This document shows positions 12,141 to 23,409 of a stretch of 64,000 bases of DNA, piece by piece. The DNA lies in the NCBI GenBank assembly GCA_033675265.1, contig JAUJYZ010000245.1, forward strand, positions 340,001 to 404,000. The letters run 5' to 3'. How positions within the stretch are numbered: the stretch's first letter is position 1; the number at the start of each line of letters is the position of its first letter. A program made the position numbers and the translations under genes. The notes beneath the pieces were generated by a model. It worked only from the letters and a program-made list of their open reading frames with translations, was not told the DNA's origin and did no database searches. This DNA is from Actinostola sp. cb2023. Lineage: Eukaryota > Cnidaria > Anthozoa > Actiniaria > Actinostolidae.

Positions 12141-13658
12141 TATGGAGTGTTATTCCCGCCAATATTCAGTTTTAGATTTTCTCTGGTTTTTTTTAGCTTT
12201 TGTGTTTTTTCAACTTTTGTTTTTCAACTTTTGTGTTTTTTCAACTTTGCGGATCAATTTCAACTTTTGTGTTTTTTCAAATTTTGTGTTTTTTCAACTT
12301 TTGTGTTTTTTCAACTTTGCGGATCAATTTCGCAATTTAGCGAAGGCATGACATTTTAAAATGGCGGACGCTTCTACAGAAGAAATGTTTGAGTTTAATT
12401 TGTGCCCTGCGAGCAGAGGTATTTTCCTGATCACTTCCTCTTACTCTTAGGAGAGGGTTACAAAATATCTGCTCGCAGGATAAGTCCAAGGGAGATTTTA
12501 TTGGACGTGATCAGGGGCGTAGCGTGCATATACGCACGTACGCACGTGCGTACAATTTAAAATCCTTAAAATATAAATATTATAAGAAGCACAAAAATAT
12601 TAAAAAAATAATAATCTAAGACCAAATCTTAACAGCTGACTCAGTGTAAACTTCCTGGAAACTACTCTCAGAAGGCAGGAAATGCTATTTCAGAGACCCT
12701 GTATTTCAAAAATTTTCGGCGGGGAGCATGCCCCCGCACTCCCTATCAGCTCTCGCGTTCGCCGCTCGTCAAAGTTATCTGCAGTGACGTAGTCGTCTCT
12801 CGACCAGTGAAAATCCCGGAGAAAACATGTAGCAGCCTCAGTGAACAGTCTCTCAAACAAAATAAATACCAAAAAAACCGGCTTCGCCTATCGGGTTGTT
12901 ATATCGCATTTTACTATGTATTTATGTAGCGAGAAAGTCCGCTGGAAAACAAAGAAAATGGTATTTCCAAGACTCTAGATTTCTAAATTTCCAGCTCCAA
13001 CTTCTCCTTCACTATCCTATAGCTAGGCTATTGCATTGGAACTTTACTCGATATCAGTGTAGGGACCGTAGGGCGACCGACGCCTGCATGAACAACAAAG
13101 AGCTCGATAATGTAGTAGTGTAAATGTATGGCGTCTTTTGAACGCCATAATCATTTGGTAAAAATTCAGTTTGAATAAAATATCGAAAACACTAACTTGT
13201 TTGGAGTCATCTCTTCTGTGTCCGAGCCGATTTTAAGCCGAATCCGTTCAGTTTTTGGTGAGTTATAGTCGATTTGGTTTGTCACGTATCACATACTAGA
13301 CGTGTCAGAGAAAAAACACAAAAGTTGAAAAAACACAAAAGTTGAAATTGATCCGCAAAGTTGAAAAAAACACAAAGTTGAAAAAACACAAAAGTTGAAA
13401 TTGATCCGCAAAGTTGAAAAAACACAAAAGTTGAAAAAACACAAAAGTTGAAAAAACACAAAAGTTGAAATTGATCCGCAAAGTTGAAAAAACACAAAAG
13501 TTGAAAAAACACAAAAGTTGAAAAAACACAAAAGTAGAAATTGATCCGCAAAGTTGAAAAAACACAAAAGTTGAAAAACAAAAGTTGAAAAAAAACACAA
13601 AAGCTTAAAAAAACAGAGAAAATCTAAAACTGAATATTGGCAGGAATAACACTCCATA
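12141..13658. mobile_element. Foldback-type element with tandem-repeat arms
   Basis: The outer end TATGGAGTGTTATTCCCGCC at 12141 is inverted at about 13639-13658. Inside both ends are tandem CAACTTTTGTGTTTTTT and CAACTTTGCGGATCAATTT units, in opposite orientation: 12200-12340 on the left, and a longer run at 13305-13600 on the right. The central 0.95 kb has no recognisable transposase. Inverted arms made of short tandem repeats are the hallmark of Foldback-like elements; that assignment is inference. Confidence 0.75.
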
Positions 13659-14876
13659 CCTTTCGTGTAAGTTTGGACCAGGTTTTTGTGTGTGTACTGT
13701 AACATATATTACAGGTGTTAACGGACCGGTTATTTGATATGATTGACATTACAGTAAGAATATCCCATGAATGTGCCAGCATGCCGCTCTGATCGTTCTC
13801 GCAGTACGCGGAAAACTCGCTAAGTCCGCTAATGCTCGTTCAGTGTTTGGCAATCATAGGATGAGATTCAGTTCCGGAAAACAATACTGAGTATCTGTGC
13901 CTGGTATTTACCTGAACTATATCGGGTTTCATTCTGTGCTATTCAGTTGTAGATTAATCTCAGAAGATCGTCAAAAAAGTAGTTCAAAAAGCGGCATCGG
14001 TTCTTGATAATGCGCGCGAAAATGTTAAACATTGTTTAGTAATACTTTGTTCTGCCCGCTTCTTGATTGCTGAAAGTATGTGCTGAAGATCTTTTTATCG
14101 AGGTCAAAACTAATCACTTGAAGAATTTCCTTTTCGTTGCCTTTCAGTGGCTTCCCCGCCAGCAGTTTTATTTTCTTTCCCAAATGCCAAGAGAAATAAT
14201 TCTTAGAGTGGGTCGCTTATCTTTCCTCACTTCCGAGAAAGGAATTAGAAAGAACAGTGGTGCTACTAGGCGAGGAATCTATGGTATAGAGATGCTTCGA
14301 TTGTTGCTGACTGAGGAGATCTTCTCTTCGATCGCCAATAAATGATTTTCACTGTGGGGGGAGGGGTAGAGAGATCCTTCTTCCAACTGAAAAACACGTC
14401 TATCGATCTATCAGCTCACACAGACTATGATTTCTGTTGTCGTCAGACCGATTCAGTTGATTCCTTCGACCAGTAGTGCACAAAAGAAGTGTTTCTTCAA
14501 TTAAATTTACTCGGGCTACCTGTGGTATACCTGTCGTGTGTTTTTTTCCGTTTTCTTTTCTTTCTCCAAATTGCGTATCCCGGGAAATTTTATTGTAATT
14601 TATACTTTTAATTCCTCAAACGTTTCTTACGCAAGGACTCTCACCCTCTACTATAGCACTGAAGCCAGACACCACTTTTTAAAAGTATCTGGTCAAAGGT
14701 TATGCATCAACGCCGGTTTTGCTTTAACCACTTCAGCTGATCAAGTATCGATTACATATTTCTAGTGCGGGGGATGACTTTCTTGAGAGGATATTTGAAG
14801 AGGGAAACTTTCTAGTGGGTTGATGTAACGCCAGGCGATGACATTTAGTGATGATTTATTGTACACGAATACACCT
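13659..14876. other. No gene assigned
   Basis: About 1.2 kb. A 92-codon ORF at 14067-14345 has no family signature. Nothing else was supported. Confidence 0.4.
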
Positions 14877-16755
14877 ACAATCTCCTGCAATATAAACGAG
14901 ACACCTATGATCCCTTCCCCTTCCACAATGTTGATCAGTGATGGTTTGTAATATCTGAGGGAATTTTGAACCCAAACATCAACTTTGGAACGGGGGAGGG
15001 GGGGGGGGGGGTGAGACTTACGATTTCATGGTGGCACATTTTATTTTGCATGGGATTGTCTCTAGACCTAGATATCAAGATAAACAAATGACGTAAAGTA
15101 GGTGTTGACGTGCGAACGGATTTAAACTGGAAGTCACGAGAAAGTTTGAACTTACGAACATTATAACGCGTTCAAATATTTATGTAATGAACCAATAAAG
15201 CAAACAAATGATATATAAGCATTAGTATTACCTTTTGAATTACAACAACTCAACAAGAGCATTGAAAATAACGATCAGTAGAGGTATAAACAGAGGTATG
15301 GCCATTGACCCCAAGACAAGAGCTATGGTGTATTATTTATCCAAACTTCGAGGACTTTCAATTCGAAAAGTGGCGAAAGAGTGTAACGTTTCTAGAGCAA
15401 CTGTGTGGAGAATTCGTAATATGGATATGAACAGGGATAGATCTGTGAATACACGCCTTGAGACAAGAGGAAGACCAAGAAAATCACCGAAAACCCCACT
15501 CCACCCCCTGAATGGGGTGTCCTATGACAATGAACGGATCACCCCCAACGGTACACCATCTAAAACATGTAATATTACAGCTCTGCAGAATACGCTGGGT
15601 ACACATTAAAGCCATAAGAAGTGAGCTCTGCACCATCATACCATGATGGACTTGAAGTTTAGTATTCTTGTGCAAAAGCGCAATATAACGAGCTCATTGT
15701 GCAACGGTGTACCGTTGACACTAAAAAAGAATATATAACATATTATATCTTATTTATACGGTTCACCGTGGTGTATCGTCGTTTAATATCTTTATATTAA
15801 GATAAAATCACTGAAAAAGCCTTTCATCTTTATACTGACATATAAATGTCTCAATATACTAGTATATTGAGTTTGTACACTACAAGCATAGTATATAATT
15901 CTGAGTTTTAAAACATGGTGAACCGTCCCGGTGTACCGTTCACAGCACCGACGTCTGCGTTATAGCCATGAATATATGACATTATGCTAATTCAATTTCA
16001 AAGAAAACGGATCGCAGCTAATTACATGGGCTTCAGTGAAGAATGAAATCCGCAAAACAACGCGTACATGATGGGATACTGACTTGTTCATCCTGCGGGA
16101 TTTGTGAAAAGAAATGAAATGCACGAAATCTTACTCTCATCATCTGTGTCTCAACACGCGGTCAACTGCACCCCCTCTCACAAAACTGAAGTGCTCATTC
16201 GCCGTGCAGAATATAGGCGAATCCTTCTCAAAGACAATGTCTTGAGCATAATGCGTCTTTGGAGCTGGAAAACGCACCATCTGTCCCTCGAGGAGCAATA
16301 GGAAATTGTGCCAAGGGATTTTTTACAAATTGTTGTGCAATGATTTTTTTGTTTTTTACAATAATTAATCATTATTTTTTTCTGATTTTTTCCGCATTGT
16401 ATTATTAGCCCTTTTAATAAGTAAACATATCATACATACGCGTTACTGCTGCAATATTTGTTCGAATTTTTTAGGATAATTAATATGACATTTTAAATGT
16501 GCATTTGCCGTTCGATATTGTGGTCTCTATCTCACACATTCATCCCTCCACACGCTGCATTCCAATCATTCCTGTTATAGACAATCTCCTGCAATATAAA
16601 CGAGACACCTATGATCCCTTCCCCTTCCACAATGTTGATCAGTGATGGTTTGTAATATCTGAGGGAATTTTGAACCCAAACATCAACTTTGGAACGGGGA
16701 GGGGGGGTGAGACTTACGATTTCATGGTGGCACATTTTATTTTGCATGGGATTGT
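14877..16755 (+). mobile_element. 1.88-kb element with direct terminal repeats, copy A
   Basis: Direct repeats 14877-15059 and 16581-16755 (about 175-183 bp, differing mainly in a poly-G run) bound a 1.52-kb interior. Each repeat begins ACAATCTCCTGC and ends GCATGGGATTGT, so each carries a 6-bp inverted ACAATC/GATTGT end. The interior has one small HTH ORF (15298-15609), a CAACGG/CCGTTG hairpin near 15702-15717 and an ACGGTTCACC / GGTGAACCGT inverted pair near 15759 and 15917. No LTR-retroelement primer site, polypurine tract or polymerase ORF was seen. The flanks are ACCT and AGTT, not an obvious duplication. Copy B at 56029-57903 is nearly identical. Confidence 0.85.
15298..15609 (+). CDS. 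Tc1/mariner-like helix-turn-helix ORF of element copy A
   Basis: 103 codons from the methionine in [10 protein letters not shown]; an in-frame ATG 21 codons upstream (15235) is the alternative start. The segment [20 protein letters not shown] is a classic helix-turn-helix, and a GRPRK linker follows about 20 residues later, as in the N-terminal DNA-binding half of Tc1/IS630 transposases. No DDE catalytic domain follows; the frame stops after about 35 unrelated residues. This is therefore either a truncated transposase or a stand-alone DNA-binding protein of a non-autonomous element. Confidence 0.55.
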   Translation: MAIDPKTRAMVYYLSKLRGLSIRKVAKECNVSRATVWRIRNMDMNRDRSVNTRLETRGRPRKSPKTPLHPLNGVSYDNERITPNGTPSKTCNITALQNTLGTH

Positions 16756-17511
16756 AGTTCAATTATGCTAGTCCTTCGAAAAGGGTGAAAGGTGCGATCC
16801 TGAAGGATCATGGGGGTTTCTATTTGCAGCCATATTCTTCATAAACGTCTTTTAAACGGTGAAGCAAATTCAAGTGACATTCATAATGAGATGGCCGATT
16901 TTTTTGTCTAAATGTCAGGGAATTCAGGTAGAAAGACTTGGTAAACAGTATCTCCCATGATTCTCTGGGGTCGCACCGTTTGTGAATCAAAACTAACTTA
17001 ATTCAAAAAGGTGTAAATTAAACATTTGCAATTGTTTTTCAGTAATGATTCATCAATTTCATTTGTTTATAGGAATGTGGTTGTTACTGCTTAAAGTGTC
17101 AATCAAGGTAGGACATTTCCCCTGATTTTTTGTTCAGATATTTTCCAACTCTTAGATAATTAAAACTGCATAAATTAGCAAACTCTGGTCGAACCTCTCT
17201 AGAACGGCCATCCTTGACACCGCATTTCGTGGTCGTTATAATGAGGTTCATCGCGGCGCATACAGTAAATGCGCGTATGTATGTGTATGTCAACTGTCGG
17301 TCGTTGGATGCTGAGAGAAACTATGGATGGTCGTTATAGAGGGGTGGTCGCGATATAGAGGTTCTCTTCACTGAAACATAAGTATGGATCTTCGACCACT
17401 GACCAGGATTTCTGGTCGTTGTTGTAGAGGGCTGGTTGATATATTTCGAGAGGTTGTTCTTATTAGAGATATACAATCGTACATAATACTTTTACTATTT
17501 TATATCTTCAG
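16756..17511. other. Upstream side of the TJAP1-like exons, with a pogo-like MITE
   Basis: Contains an inverted-repeat segment at about 17187-17373 (TCGAACCTCT...GTGGTCGCGATATAGAGGTTC), similar in wording to those at 26728-26890 and 45518-45585. No upstream exon of the coiled-coil gene could be assigned here. Confidence 0.45.
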
Positions 17512-20500
17512 CGAGGAATGCATCATACTAAGAAATGAAATCGCCAAGCTTTGTAAGAAGCTTAATTTCAGCGAGAAACGGACACTAGAACTGGAAATCG
17601 AGCTGTCGGACGTGCATCGTGCGGAAAAGGATGACGAGAAGAAAAGAGAAGAGAGAATTGAGTCGTACGTGGAACAAAATAAACGGTAGGAATTGTGATA
17701 TCGAGGATTGCTGTACAGAAGATGTTCTCTTACGACGTCCATGGAGCTTTGAACTGTGCTGTATCCATATACACTAGGGCATAGTAAAACCATAATTGGC
17801 TATATACGACCAATCTCATCCTAATTTGTGTGTGTCAGACGGCAGACAGACAGACATACATACAAACAGGCAGGCAGACAGACAGACATACATACAAGGC
17901 AGGCAGGCAGGCAGACAGATATTCAGACAGACATGCCGGCAGGCAGGCAGACAGACAGACATACAAACAGGCAGGCAGACAGACAGATATTCAGACAGAC
18001 ATGCCGGCAGGCAGGCAGACAGACAGACATACAAACAGGCAGACAGACAGACAGATATTCAGACAGACATGCAGACAGACAGCAGGCAGACAGACAGATA
18101 TGCCGTCAGGCAGGCAGGCAAACAGACAGATATTCAGACAGACATGCAGGCAGACAGACATGCAGGCAGACAGACAGACAGATATGCCGTCAGGCAGGCA
18201 GGCAGGCAGACAGACAAACATACAAACAGGCAGACGGGCAGACAGATATTCAGACAGACATGCAGTCAGACAGACAGATATGCCGTCAGGCAGGCAGGCA
18301 GGCAGACAGACAGACAAACATACAAACAGGCAGACGGGCAGACAGACAGATATTCAGACAGACATGCAGGCAGACAGACATGCAGGCAGACAGACAGACA
18401 GATATGCCGTCAGGCAGGCAGACAGACAGACATACAAACAGGCAGGCAGGCAGACAGACAGATATTCAGACAGACATGCAGTCAGACAGACAGATATGCC
18501 GTCAGGCAGGCAGGCAGGCAGACAGACAGACAAACATACAAACAGGCAGACGGGCAGACAGACAGATATTCAGACAGACATGCAGGCAGACAGACAGACA
18601 TGCCGTCAGGCAGGCAGACAGACAGATATTCAGATATTCAAACATACAAACAGGCAAATGGGCAGACAGACAGATATTCAGACAGATAGACAGATATTCA
18701 GGCAGACAGACAGCTAGGCAAGCAGGCAGACAGGTATTCAGCCACAGGCAGGCAGCCAGAATAGCAAGCTGTCAGACTATCAAATAACCAAATGATGTGA
18801 GTATTTTCCAATGTTGTGTCTTCAGGCTGAGAGAATGCTACGACGAGACATTACAGCAGAATCAAGAACTTGAAAGCCGAATTTTAAAAGTAGTACGTAT
18901 ACCCGGCATTTGAACACCCAGCATTTGAACACCCGGCATTTGAACACCCGACATTTGAACACCCGGCATTTGAACACCCGGCATTTGAACACCCAGCATT
19001 TGAACACCCGGCATATTGAACACCCGGCATTTGAACACTCGACATTTGAACACCCGGCATTTGAACACCCGGCATTTGAACACCCGGCATTTGAACACCC
19101 AGCCATTTGAACACCCGGCATTTGAACACCCAGCCATTTGAACACCCGGCATTTGAACACCCAGCCATTTGAACACCCGGCATTTGAACACCCGGCATTT
19201 GAACACCCGGCATTTGAACACCTATGTGCACAGGCGGCCTAACTGTTAGCTCTAATTAACTGTTTCTTCTGAGGCTATTAATATTCGCGCGGCGAGCTAA
19301 TCCACAGGGAGCCCACGCAACATTCCCCGCGCGCTACCACAGGAAGCCCATCACAGAAAGACGCCAGTGGTCCAATTTGTAATCTGTGATTTGTTGTTCA
19401 GGCGGATGAACTACAAGTTGAGAGAGCAAGGTTTGACGAGACGTTGATGACTATGACCGAACGACTTGTAACCGCTACAGAAACGATGAACAGATTGGAG
19501 AAAGATACGGTAAGGCCATAAGCACGATGATGGTTACTGTTATTGTTGCCGAACATGACATTGATGATCATGATGATGATGATGTTAGTGTAGTTAATGA
19601 TGATGATGATGTTAATGATGATGATGATGTTAATGATGATGATGATGTTAATGATGATGATAATAATCATGTGAATGATAATGATGATGGTGTGAATGAT
19701 GTTAATGATGATGATGTTAATGATGATGGTAATGATGATGATGATGCTAATGATGATGATAATGATGATGATGATGTTAGTGATGTTAATGATGATGATG
19801 ATGTTAATGATGATGATAATAATGATGTGAATGATAATGATGGTGTGAATGATGTTAATGATGATGATGTTAATGATGATGGTAATGATGATGATGATGC
19901 TAATGATGATGATGTTAGTGATGTTAATGATGATGATGATGTTAATGATGATGATAATAATGATGTGAATGATAATGATGATGGTGTGAATGATGTTAAT
20001 GATGATGATGTTAATGATGATGATAATGATGATGGTAATGATGATGATGCTAATAATGATGATGTTAATGATGATGATGATGTTAGTGATGTTAATGATC
20101 ATGATGCTAATAATGATGATGATGTTAGTGATGTTAATGATGATGATGATGTTAGTGATGTTAATGATGATGATGCTCATAATGATGATGTTAATGATGA
20201 TGATGATTGTCTTTAGGTCAAGAGCAGAAAGGACTGCGCACTTGTTGTACAACTTCTTAAATGTAACCAGTCGGTAGACAGAAACTTTGTATCGCGGAAG
20301 GTTGAGACGGTAAGTTTGTAATTCATGTCAGTGTGTGTAGTTAAGTCCGTTTCCATATAATGGCTGCCGGATCGCTACTTGCTATATGTGTCCATGTGAT
20401 CGCAGCGATCGTGTTATGATTCCATACGATCGCTAGGATCACTGAGCACTTTTTGGGCGGTCTGTTCGCAGCGATTATATGGAAACCGGGTTTTTAGAAA

Positions 20501-21045
20501 CTTAAAAGTTTCTAAGTTCGGGATTAGCTTAGCTTGTGAGCGATGTTATCCGCTGGCTATAGGGAAGACTAGGATAGTGTGATCTATTCTATCGCAAGAA
20601 CGATTAACAGCGTACTCTAATAATAAAGAGAAGAAAGTTAGGATTTTATCCCGCTTTATTTAGATTCCGGAGCGCGCTTTTTGCTGATTCGCGGAGCTGA
20701 GCACTCAGTGGCCACGCCCTAAAGTGTAGCACCATTTCAATACCGCGCGTCGCGACACCACGTTTAGTGCGTCAATCAAATCTGAATTCTTTTTTCTATG
20801 ATCTTCTTTAGTTTCCTTCCGATTTGAAACAAAAGATTAAAGACGAGTTAGATTGGAAAGAAATCAGCATTGGAGTCACCAAACCACGATCAAAAACAAC
20901 CATTCCTGAACTAGATACCAACGGCAACTCTACCGCCAAGCCATGCTCGTGTATCAAGCGATCAATTGTCACTAGAAGCAAATCTGTCACGTTTAGTTTG
21001 CCACTAGTTAGCGCTCATGCCGTCCAAAATGGCGTTCACAAATGA
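17512..21045 (+). CDS. TJAP1: TJAP1/BEGAIN-like coiled-coil protein, 3' part (five exons)
   Basis: Exons 17512-17685, 18826-18889, 19402-19509, 20217-20309 and 20812-21045 (stop TGA) join with matching phases into 223 residues. Every border has AG before and GT after. The first four exons are a charged heptad-rich coiled coil. Exon 4 holds DCALVVQLLKCNQS, which matches the conserved DC..AVQLL.C.KS core of the tight-junction protein TJAP1 (Pilt) and the synaptic protein BEGAIN; FPSDLKQKIKDELDW then aligns with the family's LPCELQDMVRKHL. The tail (about 65 residues) is much shorter than in vertebrates and ends without a PDZ-binding motif I recognise. The 5' exon(s) are missing: the first exon starts in phase 2 and lacks an ATG. 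Vertebrate relatives are peripheral scaffold proteins at junctions or synapses; a similar role here is inference. Co-orthology with both TJAP1 and BEGAIN is likely. Confidence 0.7.
17842..18750. repeat. CAGA/CAGG minisatellite in TJAP1-like intron
   Basis: About 0.9 kb built from GACAGACAGACA, GGCAGGCAGG and GATATTCAGACAGACATG words in higher-order blocks of roughly 100 bp. It lies between exons 17512-17685 and 18826-18889. Open frames of about 300 codons in all three plus frames are by-products of the 4-bp period. Confidence 0.95.
18898..19222. repeat. 15-bp minisatellite in the next intron
   Basis: About 21 copies of CACCCGGCATTTGAA with few variants (CAGC, CGAC, an extra C). The array begins only about 10 bp after the donor of exon 18826-18889. 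Because 15 is a multiple of 3, open frames run through it on both strands. Confidence 0.95.
19556..20213. repeat. GAT-rich trinucleotide array in the third intron
   Basis: About 0.66 kb of GATGAT with TTAATGATGATGATGT and GTGAATGATAATGATG higher-order blocks of about 130 bp. It ends just before the acceptor CTTTAG of exon 20217-20309. The Asp/Asn-rich and Ile/Asn-rich ORFs are by-products. Confidence 0.95.
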
Positions 21046-21591
21046 TCTATCTTGTGGTGTTGACAGCCTCACCCAGGACGTTTGACGCACTGAAAGGGAT
21101 TTCTACGGCGAACGGGGTTGCCTTTGATCTAGGGTGTGTCACTTAGTCTCTCTCGGCTACACACCACCACAGGTAACCCATTCGCCGTCAATCACTTCCA
21201 TACAATACTTTGTAGGCCACTGAAAAGTACATTGTAGCTTATAACTTATACCGTTAGAATTTTGACTTAATTTGTTGGCGTTTTTACATTTTGTGTTGAC
21301 GAGATTTCAAACTCATGCATGCAACAGACATTTCGGCTAATATTTTATGAGTATGCAAGAACGGTACTGTGTCGTCGATGTCTCTTTATTGTAGTCACTG
21401 AAATCAAGGAATGGGACAATGGAATGCTTAATGATTGATTGATTGATCTTTATAGAAAGTTTTGTTGTAATGGAGCTGCTTGGTAATCCATGCGTGTTTT
21501 ATACTATCAGTCTCCGTTTTCGGTTTCAGTTTTCATCGTTATCATTCTGATCATTCGCATTGAATAATTAAACCAGAAATTAAATGAATGC
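21046..21591. other. Downstream flank of the TJAP1-like gene
   Basis: Presumed 3' UTR and spacer. No AATAAA was found close to the stop; the nearest is inside the following element (about 21722). A short GATT run (ATTGATTGATTGATC) lies near 21435. Confidence 0.4.
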
Positions 21592-22379
21592 ACCTTATTA
21601 CATTTTATTTTCGCGACACTTTAATTTCGCGATTTTGTTAAATTTGTAGTAACTGAGTCACTTTATTTTCGCGATTTCGTCGATAAACCAATTGTTAAAT
21701 ACCTTCGCTATTTGACATAAAAACGAAAATAAACCACATTACATGTAAATTTTTGTATTTGATTCGTATTTCTCTTATGCTCGTACATGAATCATGGTAC
21801 ACCAGTTGGTAAAAACCTGCAAGGTACAATGTCTAGTGTTAAACAATAGCGATGTACAACTGCAACAAAACGGTAACTTGGGCAACTGAGTAAAGAAGGT
21901 GTACAACTTCCCGGTAGGCCAAACGATGAATAGAAAAGAAACGTCAACGGCTATTTACAGTCATTTCTGCAAAGACACCTAGGAACTAAATTGTTCATTT
22001 ACGCGATTTCTTTTAATGAGGGGAGCAGATGTTTGTATAATCGTAAAAGATGTACAGTTCCGACGATCGCCCCTCATCCAAGGAGGCCTAGAAATCCCCG
22101 TAAACGTCAGCGCAAGCATGGAGTCATCGTCAATGAACATACAAGCCGTTCCGTAAATGGCAATTTCAACGACTGTACGAGCGAAATACTGCAAGAACTT
22201 CGTGCAGAGGAGACTGATTATGAGGACGACGAAGACATTGAATAAGTGGACTCAGAACGATTATTAAAGGCTAATAATTCACTTAAAGCTTATATGTATA
22301 GTCACTTAATTTTCGCGCATGCAAATTTCCGCGACACTTTGCGAAATTAAAGTGTCGCGAAAATAAAGTGTAATAAGGT
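21592..22379 (+). mobile_element. DNA element with ~40-bp terminal inverted repeats
   Basis: The left end ACCTTATTACATTTTATTTT with CGCGACACTTTAATTTCGCG is inverted at 22340-22379 with one or two differences. It carries an 85-codon frame (21991-22245) whose C-terminal half is basic (PRRPRNPRKRQRK) then strongly acidic (EETDYEDDEDIE, stop). A basic-to-acidic tail is compatible with a decayed pogo/Tigger-type transposase end, but no catalytic motif is present. TSD not clear. Confidence 0.65.
21991..22245 (+). CDS. ORF inside the inverted-repeat element, function unknown
   Basis: 84 residues. Only the last 55 or so are compositionally striking: an Arg/Lys-rich block then Asp/Glu-rich end. The ATG is arbitrary; it could be the last exon or a remnant of a transposase. 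No family was recognised with certainty. Confidence 0.3.
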   Translation: MFIYAISFNEGSRCLYNRKRCTVPTIAPHPRRPRNPRKRQRKHGVIVNEHTSRSVNGNFNDCTSEILQELRAEETDYEDDEDIE

Positions 22380-23409
22380 ATATATTTATATTACTATTAT
22401 ATGATCTCACGTTATTCTAGAGAGATTTTCTTTGGGACATATATATTTCAGTCATACCTCATCCAAACTCGAAAAACAGGTAGGTTTTAATAATCTACCA
22501 GTACCTCCCGTCTCGTACCTCCCCCCCAGAGTACCGAACTTGCAGGAATGTCCCGAAGAAAACGTCGGTGTATTTAACGATACTAAATTAGTCTATTTTA
22601 ATAATGTAGTAATCAATAGTTATAAGGGTGAAAGTGAAATATTTTAAGAGTTTTATTAATAAAAAAGACACCCGTGGTAAATAGTTCAAGATTATTCTGT
22701 TCCTGGGTGGGTGATGCATATGAGATTATGCGTTTTTGCTCATGTCAATTCAATCTAATGTTATTACATTGCACGCAAAATTGCAGATAATGACATGAAT
22801 GCGTCTACCTCTTCGAACGATATTGCACAAGTAGGATCACATTTTTGTGAACCTGCATTGCAAGTATACCGACGCCAATATCGTATAAGCTGTTGTGTCT
22901 TTATATTCAGTCTCATGAACGCGATCCAACGATCTGTTGTTAATTTTAGTGCAAAATAAATTTGAATGTCAATTCCAGGACGACATTAATGCAGATCTCT
23001 TACGTCCTGTAAGTCGTCTTTGCTTTCGCTGAAGAGCTCATCATTGAACATTCTCCCTCGTGATGCTGAGGTATTTGAGCGGGAAGCCAGGTGAAGAGGG
23101 AAAAGAAGAAGATGTAAATACGATAACAGACATTTCCTTTCTTCCTATCCCTTTGTCTCTCACAAAGTCAGAGAGTACTGTACCCTGCAAAAGAAGACTC
23201 TGCCGAACTCCTGTCTTATCTTTGAAGAAGCCATCGACCTTATCTCTCTCGGAGAGGAAGTTAAAAGAAGACTCTGCTCACAGAGTAAGAGTACTGTTCG
23301 ATTCACTTTGGAGTTCGATTGTGTGCAGTCACTTTGCATCTGTGCTTCACTTCTGTCTTCCACACCTTGCATTACATTTACATTTAGGTAAATCTATAAA
23401 ACCCTTCGA
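22380..23409. other. Spacer between the TJAP1-like gene and WDR25
   Basis: A 22432-22647 plus-strand frame ends in TAA only 11 bp before an AATAAA (22658-22663), so a terminal exon of an unknown transcript is possible; its sequence (PPRVPNLQECPEEN) matches no family I know. 23060-23413 is an open frame with repeated KRRLC / KEDSA words and no signature. This is also the likely 3' UTR of WDR25 on the minus strand. Confidence 0.35.

Noticed and set aside
16104..16301. Second ORF of mobile element copy A ([11 protein letters not shown]...)
   Set aside because: No family resemblance, and disrupted in copy B by small indels near 57300; probably not coding.
17796..18787. Arg/Gln/Asp/Thr-rich ORFs near 300 codons
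   Set aside because: All three frames are open over the CAGA/CAGG array; it lies in an intron.
17842..20213. CRISPR-like repeat arrays
   Set aside because: Units are contiguous tandem repeats without unique spacers, in introns of an animal gene.
19398..20277. Long Asp-rich and Ile-rich ORFs on both strands
   Set aside because: GAT array in an intron of the TJAP1-like gene.
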